In this document: in pieces, positions 24,117-31,706 of the stretch
Layout: the number at the start of each line of letters is the position of its first letter
Position numbering within the stretch: position 1 is the stretch's first letter
Assembly (NCBI RefSeq): GCF_030644385.1
Contig: NZ_CP130060.1
Coordinates: 1,240,001-1,304,000 of the forward strand
Reading direction: 5' to 3'
Source: Stomatobaculum sp. F0698
GTDB taxonomy: Bacteria; Bacillota; Clostridia; Lachnospirales; Lachnospiraceae
DNA length: 64,000 nt
The notes under the pieces: model-generated
Seen by the model: the letters and a program-made list of their open reading frames with translations, nothing else
Database searches by the model: none
What the model was told of the DNA's origin: nothing
Program-made: the position numbers and the translations under genes

Positions 24117-25142
24117 ATGAACGCATTGGCACTTGCTGAGGAGATTATTGCCGGACGCCGCTTACAGCGGGGAGATGAAGAGTTAACGGAGCTTTTGAGC
24201 ACGGATCTCGAAGAGCTCTGTCAAGCTGCGGATAAGCTCCGCGAAACCTATTGTGAAAACAAGGTGGATCTCTGCACCATTATCAACGGCAGAAGCGGCC
24301 GCTGCAGCGAGGACTGCAAGTACTGCGCGCAGTCCGCACACTCGAAGACCGGCTGTGAAGAGTATGCCTTTCTCCCGGAAGATGTGATTGTCGCAGCCGC
24401 AAAGGCAAACGAGCGCGAGGGCGTAGATCGCTTTTCGATTGTCACCTCCGGCCGCTCTCTCAGCGGCGAAGAATTCGAGCAGGCACTCGCTGCCTACCGC
24501 CGCATGGCCGATGAGTGTCGAATCGATCTCTGTGCTTCCCACGGTTTCCTGACGCGCGAGCAGTTCCACCGTCTGCACCTTGCGGGCGTCACGAGCTATC
24601 ACGACAACATCGAGACCTCGCGCCGCTTCTTCCCGGAAATCTGCACGACCCACACCTTTGACCAGAAGCTTGCGACCATACGCGCAGCCCAGGAAGAGGG
24701 ACTCTGCGTCTGTTCCGGCGGCATTATCGGCATGGGCGAAACCTGGGAAGACCGCTTGGATATGGCGCTGACGCTTGCGGAACTCGGCATTCAGTCCATC
24801 CCGATCAATGTGCTGATGCCGGTCAAAGGCACCCCGCTCGGCGAGCGGGAAGTGCTGAAGGACGATGAAATCCTCCGCACGCTTGCCATCTTCCGCATGA
24901 TCAATCCGGAGGCAAATATACGCCTCGCGGGCGGACGCTCCGCGCTCTCCGACAACGGTGCGCACAGCTTCTCCTGCGGCGTCAGCGCGACCATTACCGG
25001 AAACATGCTGACCACGAGCGGTTCTACGATTCAAGAGGACAGGGCCATGCTGAGCGCCATGGGAAGAGATGTGCAACCCGAGTGGCAGAAGCACTCCGTG
25101 CGCCCGAGCTGCTATGAGGCAGTGAAGAACATCGCCCAGTAA
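24117..25142 (+). CDS. bioB: Biotin synthase
   Basis: A 341-residue radical SAM enzyme inserting sulphur into dethiobiotin. The 4Fe-4S ligands are Cys63, Cys67 and Cys70 (GRCSEDCKYCAQS); the second-cluster ligands fall in the DLCASHGF and VTSYHDNIETS regions and the Arg/Asn of MINPEANIRLAGGRS are present. ATG at 24117 is chosen because GGGAGG lies eight bases before it; a TTG six codons earlier has no site. bioA, bioD and bioF are not in the window, so dethiobiotin may be scavenged or made elsewhere. Confidence 0.96.
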   Translation: MNALALAEEIIAGRRLQRGDEELTELLSTDLEELCQAADKLRETYCENKVDLCTIINGRSGRCSEDCKYCAQSAHSKTGCEEYAFLPEDVIVAAAKANEREGVDRFSIVTSGRSLSGEEFEQALAAYRRMADECRIDLCASHGFLTREQFHRLHLAGVTSYHDNIETSRRFFPEICTTHTFDQKLATIRAAQEEGLCVCSGGIIGMGETWEDRLDMALTLAELGIQSIPINVLMPVKGTPLGEREVLKDDEILRTLAIFRMINPEANIRLAGGRSALSDNGAHSFSCGVSATITGNMLTTSGSTIQEDRAMLSAMGRDVQPEWQKHSVRPSCYEAVKNIAQ

Positions 25143-25157
25143 GTGAAACGACAACAA

Positions 25158-25190
25158 AAGCCCCGCGGCAAATGCCGCGGGGCTTCTTAT
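25158..25190 (+). terminator. Terminator of bioB
   Basis: AAGCCCCGCGGCA, loop AA, TGCCGCGGGGCTT, then CTTAT; 15 bases past the stop. Confidence 0.88.
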
Positions 25191-25226
25191 ATTCCGAACA
25201 CGATTTGCCGCAAGAAATACCGATCG

Positions 25227-25275
25227 CTGCTTACATCTTCCTCCAAACATACTGTTTCAAGGAAGATGTAAGCAG
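25227..25275. repeat. Perfect 16-bp inverted repeat
   Basis: CTGCTTACATCTTCCT (25227-25242) and its exact reverse complement (25260-25275) flank a 17-base centre. There is no T-run on either strand. It lies between bioB and a leftward lipoprotein gene; function unknown. Confidence 0.75.
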
Positions 25276-25314
25276 AGAAAAGCCTTGTAACTATATCCCC
25301 TGACTCCTGTTCCG

Positions 25315-26028
25315 TCAGTTCTTTGCCTCAGTCGGTGCATAGGTGCGGAAAATCTGCTTCACTTCGCCGTCCTTTAAAACGATCGAAATGACCTGCGGAC
25401 CCCAGTCCTTGTCCTTATCTTTCGAAAACGCTTCCTTAATCTGATCCGTCGTATAGGTCACGCCGTTCTGCTGATTCAGGTCGGAGTAATCCATGTAGGT
25501 AACATCGCTCGCCAGCTTCAGCTCCTCGGTTCCGGTCGAATAGTAAAGCGGCGTTCCGTCCGCGCTCTGGGTGCGGAAGTAGTCGCCGTCCTGAATCAGG
25601 CTCACACCGCCGTTCTCCACGCCGCCGTTAATGATAACCTGCGGGAAGTTTCCGGTCTCGGCGTTCTTCTTCTCAATGGTCTTGATGCCGACATCCTTCT
25701 GCGCGACCCGGATAACATCGCCCTCCTTCAGCGCATTGATCTTTGCAACATCGTAGCGGTCAAAGTTAAAGAACTCAGCCTTCACGGTCTTGCCGTCAAA
25801 GCTCGTTGCATCGAGGCGCACCGGGAAGCCGCCGTTTGTGTGATCTGCCTTTGCCGCCTCCGGCGCAATGACACTGCCGCCCGCTGCCGTGGTCGCATCC
25901 GCCGCAACTGCCTCAGCGCTCGTCTCGACCGCGCTGCTCGCAGCCGTAGTCTCCTTCTTACCGCCGCCGCATGCCGTAATACTAAGTGCGGCAATCGCCG
26001 CGACACAGAACAATCCTGCTTTTCTCAT
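25315..26028 (-). CDS. Lipoprotein of unknown function
   Basis: A 237-residue predicted lipoprotein: signal peptide and lipobox SITACGGGKK, then a low-complexity Ala/Thr/Ser linker to about residue 60, then a beta-rich domain (GGFPVRLDATSFDGKTVKAEFFNFDRYD; GDVIRVAQKDVGIKTIEKK; QVISIVLKDGEVKQIFRTYAP). I do not recognise the domain. It is anchored outside the membrane. Single gene with its own promoter. The linker composition is like that of the other lipoproteins in this window. Confidence 0.8.
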   Translation of the reverse strand: MRKAGLFCVAAIAALSITACGGGKKETTAASSAVETSAEAVAADATTAAGGSVIAPEAAKADHTNGGFPVRLDATSFDGKTVKAEFFNFDRYDVAKINALKEGDVIRVAQKDVGIKTIEKKNAETGNFPQVIINGGVENGGVSLIQDGDYFRTQSADGTPLYYSTGTEELKLASDVTYMDYSDLNQQNGVTYTTDQIKEAFSKDKDKDWGPQVISIVLKDGEVKQIFRTYAPTEAKN

Positions 26029-26091
26029 ATAGTACCTCCCTCAGTCTTTTCCTAACACAAAACTCAGTCGAAAACAAAACAATTATATTTT

Positions 26092-26120
26092 ATTATACCC
26101 ATTCAAGCAGGCGAATTCAA
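26092..26120 (-). promoter_or_regulatory. Promoter of the lipoprotein gene
   Basis: On the minus strand TTGAAT, 17 bases, TATAAT. CTGCTTGAAT is repeated, once at the -35 and once in the spacer. Confidence 0.7.
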
Positions 26121-26241
26121 GCAGGAGCGGAGTTGCACGCACCGATTCTTCGGAACGCCCTCCATGCCCCGTCGCCGGACGGGCGCAGCTTCGGCAGCCA
26201 CCGTAGACTCGGGCTTTCCCGCACGGCAGCTAAGTTTACAC

Positions 26242-26275
26242 AAAAAGAGAAGGAGGTGATGATCACCCCCTTCTC
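26242..26275 (-). terminator. Terminator of tRNA-Leu
   Basis: On the minus strand GAGAAGG, an inner GGTGATCATCACC palindrome, CCTTCTC, then TTTTTG, directly past the tRNA. Confidence 0.85.
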
Positions 26276-26281
26276 ATACGC

Positions 26282-26364
26282 TGCGGGAAATGGGACTTGA
26301 ACCCACACGGCTTGTGGCCACTAGATCCTTAGTCTAGCCTGTCTGCCAATTCCAGCATCCCCGC
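26282..26364 (-). tRNA. tRNA-Leu (anticodon AAG)
   Basis: An 83-nt class II tRNA on the minus strand: acceptor GCGGGGA pairs with TTCCCGC, anticodon stem CTAGA/TCTAG encloses CTAAGGA, giving anticodon AAG for CUU. The variable arm TGGCCACAAGCCG is long as in tRNA-Leu, and the T arm GTGGGTTCAAGTCCCAT is normal. CCA is not encoded; the discriminator is A. Own promoter and terminator. Confidence 0.93.
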
Positions 26365-26377
26365 TCGGTACTCGGTT

Positions 26378-26406
26378 ATTCTACTATAGGCCCCCGGGGA
26401 TTGCAA
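26378..26406 (-). promoter_or_regulatory. Promoter of tRNA-Leu
   Basis: On the minus strand TTGCAA, 17 bases, TAGAAT, ending about 14 bases before the tRNA. Confidence 0.7.
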
Positions 26407-26533
26407 GCACTTTTTTCAACTTTTTTTGATTGTCTGAAATAATTCCTCCGGCGAACTGTAATGAAACGATTCCCGTAACGTCATCAAAAGAACGCCCCTT
26501 GGCAAGAACCGAAGATTCGAGCTATCGATTCAA

Positions 26534-26542
26534 TGCTATAAT
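26534..26542 (+). promoter_or_regulatory. Extended -10 promoter of the HicB-like gene
   Basis: TGCTATAAT about 40 bases before the start codon; no good -35. Confidence 0.55.
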
Positions 26543-26581
26543 AGAAAAAATATCGTCTCAATCCACAGGAAAGGATCTTTT

Positions 26582-26860
26582 ATGGCTTTTGATTATCCCG
26601 TCATTCTAAGGAAACAGGGCGAGCGTTTTCTCGCCACTTTTCCGGACTTTCCCGGCTGCTACGGTGAGGGTTCCGACCGCCTTGATGCAATGGAGGATGC
26701 ACGCACGGAAGGCGTAAATTGCATACTCCAAGAACTCGAAGAGGGAAACCCGCTTCCGCCCCGCACCCTGCTCGACGAACTCTGTCTCGACGAGGGGGAA
26801 GAGGCCGTCATGCTGACCCTAACCCTGCCCCGCGAAGAAAACTGGAGCTGGCTCGGTTAA
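26582..26860 (+). CDS. HicB-family antitoxin-like protein, no HicA partner
   Basis: A 92-residue protein with the degenerate RNase H-like HicB fold: MAFDYPVILRKQGERFLATFPDFPGCYGEGSD, then a helix AMEDARTEGVNCILQELEEGN-type segment. The normal HicB order beta-beta-beta-alpha is seen but the C-terminal DNA-binding helix-turn-helix or ribbon-helix-helix is absent; the protein ends in EENWSWLG. No small basic HicA toxin lies within 200 bases either side. It may be a solitary HicB-like regulator or the survivor of a lost toxin-antitoxin pair. Start ATG follows AAAGGATCTTTT. Confidence 0.8.
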   Translation: MAFDYPVILRKQGERFLATFPDFPGCYGEGSDRLDAMEDARTEGVNCILQELEEGNPLPPRTLLDELCLDEGEEAVMLTLTLPREENWSWLG

Positions 26861-26866
26861 ATTTCC

Positions 26867-27208
26867 TTACTCCCAGGTTTTCCATACTTCCGGCCGGAAT
26901 CCTACGGTCGCGGCGGCACCGTTACGCACGATGGGCTGCCGCATAATCTCGGGATGCTCGAGCAGGAATTGCTCCCTGTCCTCTTCCGGCGTGTGCTGAA
27001 ACCAAATAACGGTCTCCTTTGCCTTCGCGCCGGGGTCGACCAAAGCTTCCGCACTGCCGAGTGCCCGACACACGGCGCGGAGTTCCCCCTTGCTGAGCCC
27101 CTTCTCAAATAAATCCACGCGCTGCACCGGGATGCGGCGCTCCTTGAAGTAGCGCTCGGCCTTTTTCACGTCAAAATTCTTCCCACCGCCGAAAATCTGA
27201 ATGTTCAT
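26867..27208 (-). CDS. ArsC/Spx-family protein lacking the catalytic cysteine
   Basis: A 113-residue thioredoxin-fold protein: MNIQIFGGGKNFDVKKAERYFKERRIP aligns with the ArsC/Spx start, but the usual CxxC or Cys after KN is replaced by FDVKKA. The C-terminal half has the family PEIMRQPIVRNGAAATVGFRPEVW. Without the N-terminal cysteine it cannot be a classical arsenate reductase, and it has no ars neighbours. Homologues with this sequence are common in Clostridia with no known role. It converges with the HicB-like gene, six bases away. Confidence 0.82.
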   Translation of the reverse strand: MNIQIFGGGKNFDVKKAERYFKERRIPVQRVDLFEKGLSKGELRAVCRALGSAEALVDPGAKAKETVIWFQHTPEEDREQFLLEHPEIMRQPIVRNGAAATVGFRPEVWKTWE

Positions 27209-27429
27209 CTTCCTCTTCCTTCCGAATTCTCTGTAAGACTTATCGAAATTTTCGCTGTCTTATCCGAAGCGCGACTCTTTTCGGCCCTTCCGTTCTTCCT
27301 GTCACCGCGCATTCGTATCGCTTTAAACTGCAATTCTCTTCTGCCCATGCCGACACAATGCAGGCAGGCAGCCCGTGTGAACACTTCCGAGCCTCTCCGT
27401 ATCGGCTGACAAGCTGTGCCGAAATCGTT

Positions 27430-28542
27430 TTATGACCGCTCCAATATTCCCTTCTCTTCCGCCCGTTCCCGCAGTTCAAGAAGAGCCGCATTTCCGCTCC
27501 CAAGCGGCGGCTCGGTCCAAATGACACAGTTTGCCGCTTCCAGGAAGGCTCTCGCCTCGCGGAGATTCTCCGCCGTGAGCGCTTCGTAAGGTGCCGTCTC
27601 AAACACCTTTGCAGCGAGACGAGACGCAACCGGGTAATCCGAATCGGCGGGGCTGAATACGCCTGCCGCAAAGGCTACCCCCTCACGCCGAAGCCGCCGG
27701 TAAACCGGTATGCCGCTACCGCCGCCGCCGAGCACGAGGGTGCTCGGCGAAGTGTTTTCCACGGCCTGTGGCAATTCCGCGCTGCCGGAGAGCGCATCGT
27801 AAGCGGAACCGAGCCCATAGATACGACGCATGTTCTCCTCGGAGAGTGCCTCCTCCGGTACGGCGGGCGGCAGCACCTTGCCGTCCGCCACCAGTAAGAC
27901 ACGGTCTGCACATTTCAACGCCAAATCCGGTTCATGCAGCGATAAGAAAACCGCGAGCCCTTCGCGGGTTGCAAGATCTCGCAACAGACTCAGAAGTTCT
28001 ACCTTATGGCGCAGGTCCAGAAAGGCCGTCGGTTCATCGAGCAGAATGAGCCGCGGTTCCTGCGCGAGTGCCCTTGCAAGCAGCACGCGCTGGCGCTGCC
28101 CGTCGCTGAGCTCCGCAAAAGGACGCGCCGCGAGCTCTTCGGTTCGCACATAGGCCATGGCACGCGCCACCGCCGTATGATCCGATTCCCGCAAGGTTCC
28201 GAAACGCCCCGTGTAGGGATAGCGACCCGCCTCCACCACTTCTCTCGCGGTGGCAAACTCCGGCTCTCTCCGCTCGGTAAAGAGGAGGGCCATATATGCC
28301 GCCCGTTCCCGACCGGTAAAGGACTGTAGATTTCTTCCGTCGAGGTAGATGCAGCCGCCCTGCAGGGCAAGCTGCCCCGCCGCGCTCTTTAAGAGGGTCG
28401 ACTTTCCGGCCCCGTTCGGACCGAGCAAGGCCATGACCTCGCCAGGGCGAAGCTCAAACGAGACCTCCGAGAGCACCACGCGCGCGCCGTAGCCCGTTTT
28501 GACCCCTTCTGCCGCGAGTTTTGCCCGCTGCGTATTCCGCAT
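27430..28542 (-). CDS. Iron/corrinoid ABC transporter ATPase with C-terminal extension
   Basis: A 370-residue protein. Residues 1-245 are a FecE/BtuD-type ATPase: Walker A LLGPNGAGKSTLLK, signature LSDGQRQRVLLARAL, Walker B RLILLDEPTAFLD, switch His in LSLHEPDLAL. Residues 265-370 form an extra Rossmann-like domain (STLVLGGGGSGIPVYRRL, VASRLAAKVFETAPYEAL, CVIWTEPPLGSGN). From memory, similar extensions occur on predicted cobalamin-transport ATPases. ATG at 28542 follows GAGGAG; the longer frame lacks a site. It completes the uptake system with the FecCD permease upstream. Confidence 0.88.
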   Translation of the reverse strand: MRNTQRAKLAAEGVKTGYGARVVLSEVSFELRPGEVMALLGPNGAGKSTLLKSAAGQLALQGGCIYLDGRNLQSFTGRERAAYMALLFTERREPEFATAREVVEAGRYPYTGRFGTLRESDHTAVARAMAYVRTEELAARPFAELSDGQRQRVLLARALAQEPRLILLDEPTAFLDLRHKVELLSLLRDLATREGLAVFLSLHEPDLALKCADRVLLVADGKVLPPAVPEEALSEENMRRIYGLGSAYDALSGSAELPQAVENTSPSTLVLGGGGSGIPVYRRLRREGVAFAAGVFSPADSDYPVASRLAAKVFETAPYEALTAENLREARAFLEAANCVIWTEPPLGSGNAALLELRERAEEKGILERS

Positions 28543-28599
28543 AGCTCCTCCTCTCGATACGCCCTCTGCTTGACAAGGCGTCACGGCGCTATCACGTCC

Positions 28600-28613
28600 G
28601 TTTGTATACAAAC
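28600..28613. promoter_or_regulatory. Perfect 14-bp palindrome before the ATPase gene
   Basis: GTTTGTATACAAAC in the 100-base gap between the small unknown gene and the ATPase gene. Candidate operator or internal regulatory site; regulator unknown. Confidence 0.4.
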
Positions 28614-28642
28614 TATATTGACGGTTTCCGATTTGATAACGA

Positions 28643-29035
28643 TTAGATACCGACTCTCAAGATCCATGCTTCGATATCCTCTATCGCCGTCTCCGTGGAA
28701 AGCGGAATTTGCGCCTCATTGTTTTCATCCACCAAGACCACTTCTTTTTCCTTCGGAAAGTACTGTCTGATCCATAAAATCAGGTTTGCGTAGTCTCGAA
28801 TTCTATCCGCAGAATTAAAATACTCCACCGCAAGCGTGCGGCGTGTTCGATCGAGCCTTAATTCAAACTGTGGGCAATCCGCATATCGGCTCCAAGTAAC
28901 ATCGTAGGCCAAAGACCTGCTTTGCCTCTGTTCCGTATCCGTTCCCGGATATTTTTTCTGAATCTCCTCACAGAACGTTTTGAGGTCAAATTCGCCGACT
29001 GTTTCGCTCAAATGTAAAAAGCTTGTGACCGACAT
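28643..29035 (-). CDS. Small hypothetical protein inside the transporter operon
   Basis: I do not recognise this 130-residue soluble protein. It has no signal peptide, a charged N-terminal helix (FDLKTFCEEIQKKYPGTD) and a mixed C-terminal part (ELRLDRTRRTLAVEYFNSADRIRDYANLILWIRQYFPKEKEVVLVDEN-type). ATG follows GGAGGGAAT. It lies between the permease and ATPase genes of one transporter in the same direction, 45 bases behind the permease; whether it works with the transporter is unknown. Confidence 0.65.
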   Translation of the reverse strand: MSVTSFLHLSETVGEFDLKTFCEEIQKKYPGTDTEQRQSRSLAYDVTWSRYADCPQFELRLDRTRRTLAVEYFNSADRIRDYANLILWIRQYFPKEKEVVLVDENNEAQIPLSTETAIEDIEAWILRVGI

Positions 29036-29080
29036 ATTCCCTCCGTGTATGATCCGAATCTCTGATTGGATGACTCTGTC

Positions 29081-30091
29081 TCATTTTCCCCGACGCTTCA
29101 CCAAGAGCCAAAGCACGATCGGCGCGCCGAAAAAGGAGGTCACCGTGCTGAGCGCAAGCTCGGTCGGCTGAAAGGCCGTCCTTGCGATTAAATCCGAGGC
29201 CAAACAAAATACCGCTCCCCCGAGGAAGGAAGCCGGCAGCACCAGCAACGGCTTGTTGCTCTTCAGTAGGCTCTGAATCAAAAACGGCGAAGCCACCCCC
29301 ACAAAGGAAACCGGCCCCGCAAAAGCGGTCACGGTCGCCGCAAGCAAACTCGCAAGGATAATGAGGGCGCTGCGCATGCGCCGCACATTCACCCCGAGGC
29401 TCTCCGCATAGCTCTCGCCGAGCTGCACCGCAGCGAGTGGCTTTGCGAGAAAAAGAAGCGCGAAGGCCGAGATCCCGATTAAGACGGCCGCTGTCCTGAC
29501 CTGTGCCAGGCTCATGCCGGAAAAACTGCCCTGTGACCAGCTGTGCAGGGACACAATCTCCGAATCCGCGGCAAAACTCAAGAGAAAATCGGTCGCGGCC
29601 GAGCAGATATAACCTATCATGATACCGGCCACCAGAAGTCCGGCCATCTGCCGCACACGCTGCGATACCGCGAGCAAAATGCCGAGAGATACCAGCGAGC
29701 CCAGAAAGGCAGCGAACACCAGCGCAAAGGAACTGAGTGCCCGGTTCTGTGCCATGAACAGCATCATGCAGAGCGCCACCGCAAGACGCGCGCCCGAGGA
29801 GACACCGAGCACAAAGGGACCGGCAATGGGGTTCGCAAAATAGGTCTGCAAGAGAAAGCCCGAGACCGCAAGCGCTCCGCCGAGGAGCAGTGCCATCAGG
29901 GCACGCGGCAGCCGTATCTTGAATAAGATGCTCACCGCGGGATCCGTGCCCTTCCCCTGTGACAACAGGGAAAACAGCTTTGCCGGAGAGAAAAACCTGG
30001 TACCCAGCGCCAGATTACAGTAAAAAAGTAGCAGGAGCAAGATGCCGAGCAGGATGAACACCGATGTCGTACGCCTTCTCCCCGTCCTCAT
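29081..30091 (-). CDS. FecCD-family ABC permease
   Basis: A 336-residue membrane protein with about ten hydrophobic segments. IRLPRALMALLLGGALAVSGFLLQTYFANPIAGPFVLGVSSGARLA is the conserved FecCD region; GFAGPVSFVG-like AFAGPVSFVGVASPF precedes the C-terminal helices. It forms the channel for iron-siderophore, heme or cobalamin. Start overlaps the binding-protein stop (ATGA), with TGAGGAGGATAGA as ribosome site. Partners: binding lipoprotein upstream and ATPase downstream. Confidence 0.92.
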   Translation of the reverse strand: MRTGRRRTTSVFILLGILLLLLFYCNLALGTRFFSPAKLFSLLSQGKGTDPAVSILFKIRLPRALMALLLGGALAVSGFLLQTYFANPIAGPFVLGVSSGARLAVALCMMLFMAQNRALSSFALVFAAFLGSLVSLGILLAVSQRVRQMAGLLVAGIMIGYICSAATDFLLSFAADSEIVSLHSWSQGSFSGMSLAQVRTAAVLIGISAFALLFLAKPLAAVQLGESYAESLGVNVRRMRSALIILASLLAATVTAFAGPVSFVGVASPFLIQSLLKSNKPLLVLPASFLGGAVFCLASDLIARTAFQPTELALSTVTSFFGAPIVLWLLVKRRGK

Positions 30092-31683
30092 TCTATCCTC
30101 CTCAGGTAGGAGAGCCCGCGTTCCTCTTCCCCGTGCAAGACACGCGAAAAATCACGTGTCAGTCCCGCGACCGCATCGGCTGACTGGTACATGTCACTTC
30201 CGAGTTGATAGACCTGTTTCTCCCGCACCGCCTTAAAGTCCGAGAAGAGCTCATCCTTCTCGAGCAGCTCCGAAAGGCCGGCAAGCGGCGCTTCCACCGT
30301 GGCATTGTATACAAGCACATCCGCATCTCTCGCCGCCTCAAAAAAAGCCTCGCGCGAGACGCGCTGCACGGAACTGCGCCCGGGTTCATCCGGTCCGACA
30401 CCAAGATACGTTCCGCCTGCCAGAGCTATCATCTTCGGCACATAGTCCGTGCGGCGACGCACCACAAAGCTCCCGTCCCGATTCATGGCGAAAAAGGCCA
30501 CCTTCTTGCCGCTATCCGCTACGTTTTTGAGCCCGTCCAGTTCATCGCACTGGGCCTTGAAAAAGGCATCCGCCGCCTCGCTCCTGTCGTTCAAAACGCC
30601 GTAAAGCCGCACCCACTCGGTGCGCCCGAGCGGATGTCCTTCGTTACTCGAGTAATCCACAAAGACGGGAATCCCGAGTCGCTCAAACATCTCCTTCACT
30701 TCCGGCGCGTGCAATATCATCAGAGATTCGATCGCCAGATCACAGCCCTCCGAAGTGAGGAGTTCGTAATCCGGCGCGCTGTATTTTCCGGCAAAGCGCA
30801 TCGCCCCGCTTTCAAGCGCACGCTTCGGCGCGTCGATATGCCATCCCTCCGCTCTCGTACCGGTAAAGCGCACGCGGTCCAGCGCACCGTTTGCTTCAAA
30901 GAGACTCATCGCTGCGGTGGCAGCAAGGTAAATATTGTCGAGCGGCTTTTTCAGAATCACATAGTCTGCGGGCAGCTCCGCTGGGACTTGTTCCCCTTCC
31001 GGAACCAACAGATAGCGTGCCGCGCCGTGCACATCGATGACGGCGAAGTCCCGCTCATAAAAATAGATGTCAAAGGTCTCCGCATAGCGCAGTTCCATTC
31101 GCTTAACAAAGCGCAGCCCCGGAATCTCCGGAGCTGCCGCCTGACTTGCCTCTTCAGCTTTTACATCTGTCACCTTGACCATATGGTCATACCAGGCCCC
31201 CTTGGTGCCGACGAGGGCAAGCGGAAACTCTGTGTCGAGCGCCGGGACCGGAATATCGAAGCCGTAGACCTCAGCGCTTGTACCGTCCTCATACTTGACG
31301 GTATCGGTTGTCGGCTGCAACAGCGCCGCTCCTTCTTTCCGCGCATCTTCCGCGGTCCCGGGGAAGAGATTGAGGATGCGCTTTGACTGCAGGGAGACAT
31401 GAAGGGTCATCTTCCCGTCTTTTACGGTCAGAGTTCCCCTGTCGTTCAGCGCCTCGTTCACATGGAACATGGAGCTGTCGGTCTCAAAGCGCGCCGTGTA
31501 TATACCGTCCGGCAGTGCTGCCTGTGCCTTGCCGCTCTCCGAAGCGCCGCTCTCTGCTGCGCTCGTCGTCTCCTGAGCTCCGCTTTGCTCTGCCTTTCCG
31601 CTCCGCGCGGCACAGCCCGTTGTCAGTAAAACCGCCGTCAGTAGGAGCGCAAGTTGCGAAATCCATCTGCCTCGTCTCTTCAT
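30088..31683 (-). CDS. Substrate-binding lipoprotein with N-terminal NEAT-like domain
   Basis: A 531-residue lipoprotein (lipobox LLTTGCAAR). After a Ser/Ala/Glu linker, residues 57-180 resemble a NEAT domain (LPDGIYTARFETDSSMF, GTLTVKDGKMTLHVSL, DIPVPALDTEFPLALVG). The C-terminal 300 residues are a class III periplasmic binding fold of the BtuF/FepB type (LLTSEGCDLAIESL, GIPVFVDYSSNEGHPLGRTEWVRLYG, ALAGGTYLG). ATG at 31683 gives the proper signal peptide; a TTG at 31710 overlapping the previous stop is an alternative. Such fusion of a NEAT-like and a binding domain suggests capture of heme, corrinoid or another tetrapyrrole for the FecCD permease. Confidence 0.85.
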   Translation of the reverse strand: MKRRGRWISQLALLLTAVLLTTGCAARSGKAEQSGAQETTSAAESGASESGKAQAALPDGIYTARFETDSSMFHVNEALNDRGTLTVKDGKMTLHVSLQSKRILNLFPGTAEDARKEGAALLQPTTDTVKYEDGTSAEVYGFDIPVPALDTEFPLALVGTKGAWYDHMVKVTDVKAEEASQAAAPEIPGLRFVKRMELRYAETFDIYFYERDFAVIDVHGAARYLLVPEGEQVPAELPADYVILKKPLDNIYLAATAAMSLFEANGALDRVRFTGTRAEGWHIDAPKRALESGAMRFAGKYSAPDYELLTSEGCDLAIESLMILHAPEVKEMFERLGIPVFVDYSSNEGHPLGRTEWVRLYGVLNDRSEAADAFFKAQCDELDGLKNVADSGKKVAFFAMNRDGSFVVRRRTDYVPKMIALAGGTYLGVGPDEPGRSSVQRVSREAFFEAARDADVLVYNATVEAPLAGLSELLEKDELFSDFKAVREKQVYQLGSDMYQSADAVAGLTRDFSRVLHGEEERGLSYLRRIE

Positions 31684-31706
31684 CTTCCCTCTCCGGGCAC
31701 AGACAC

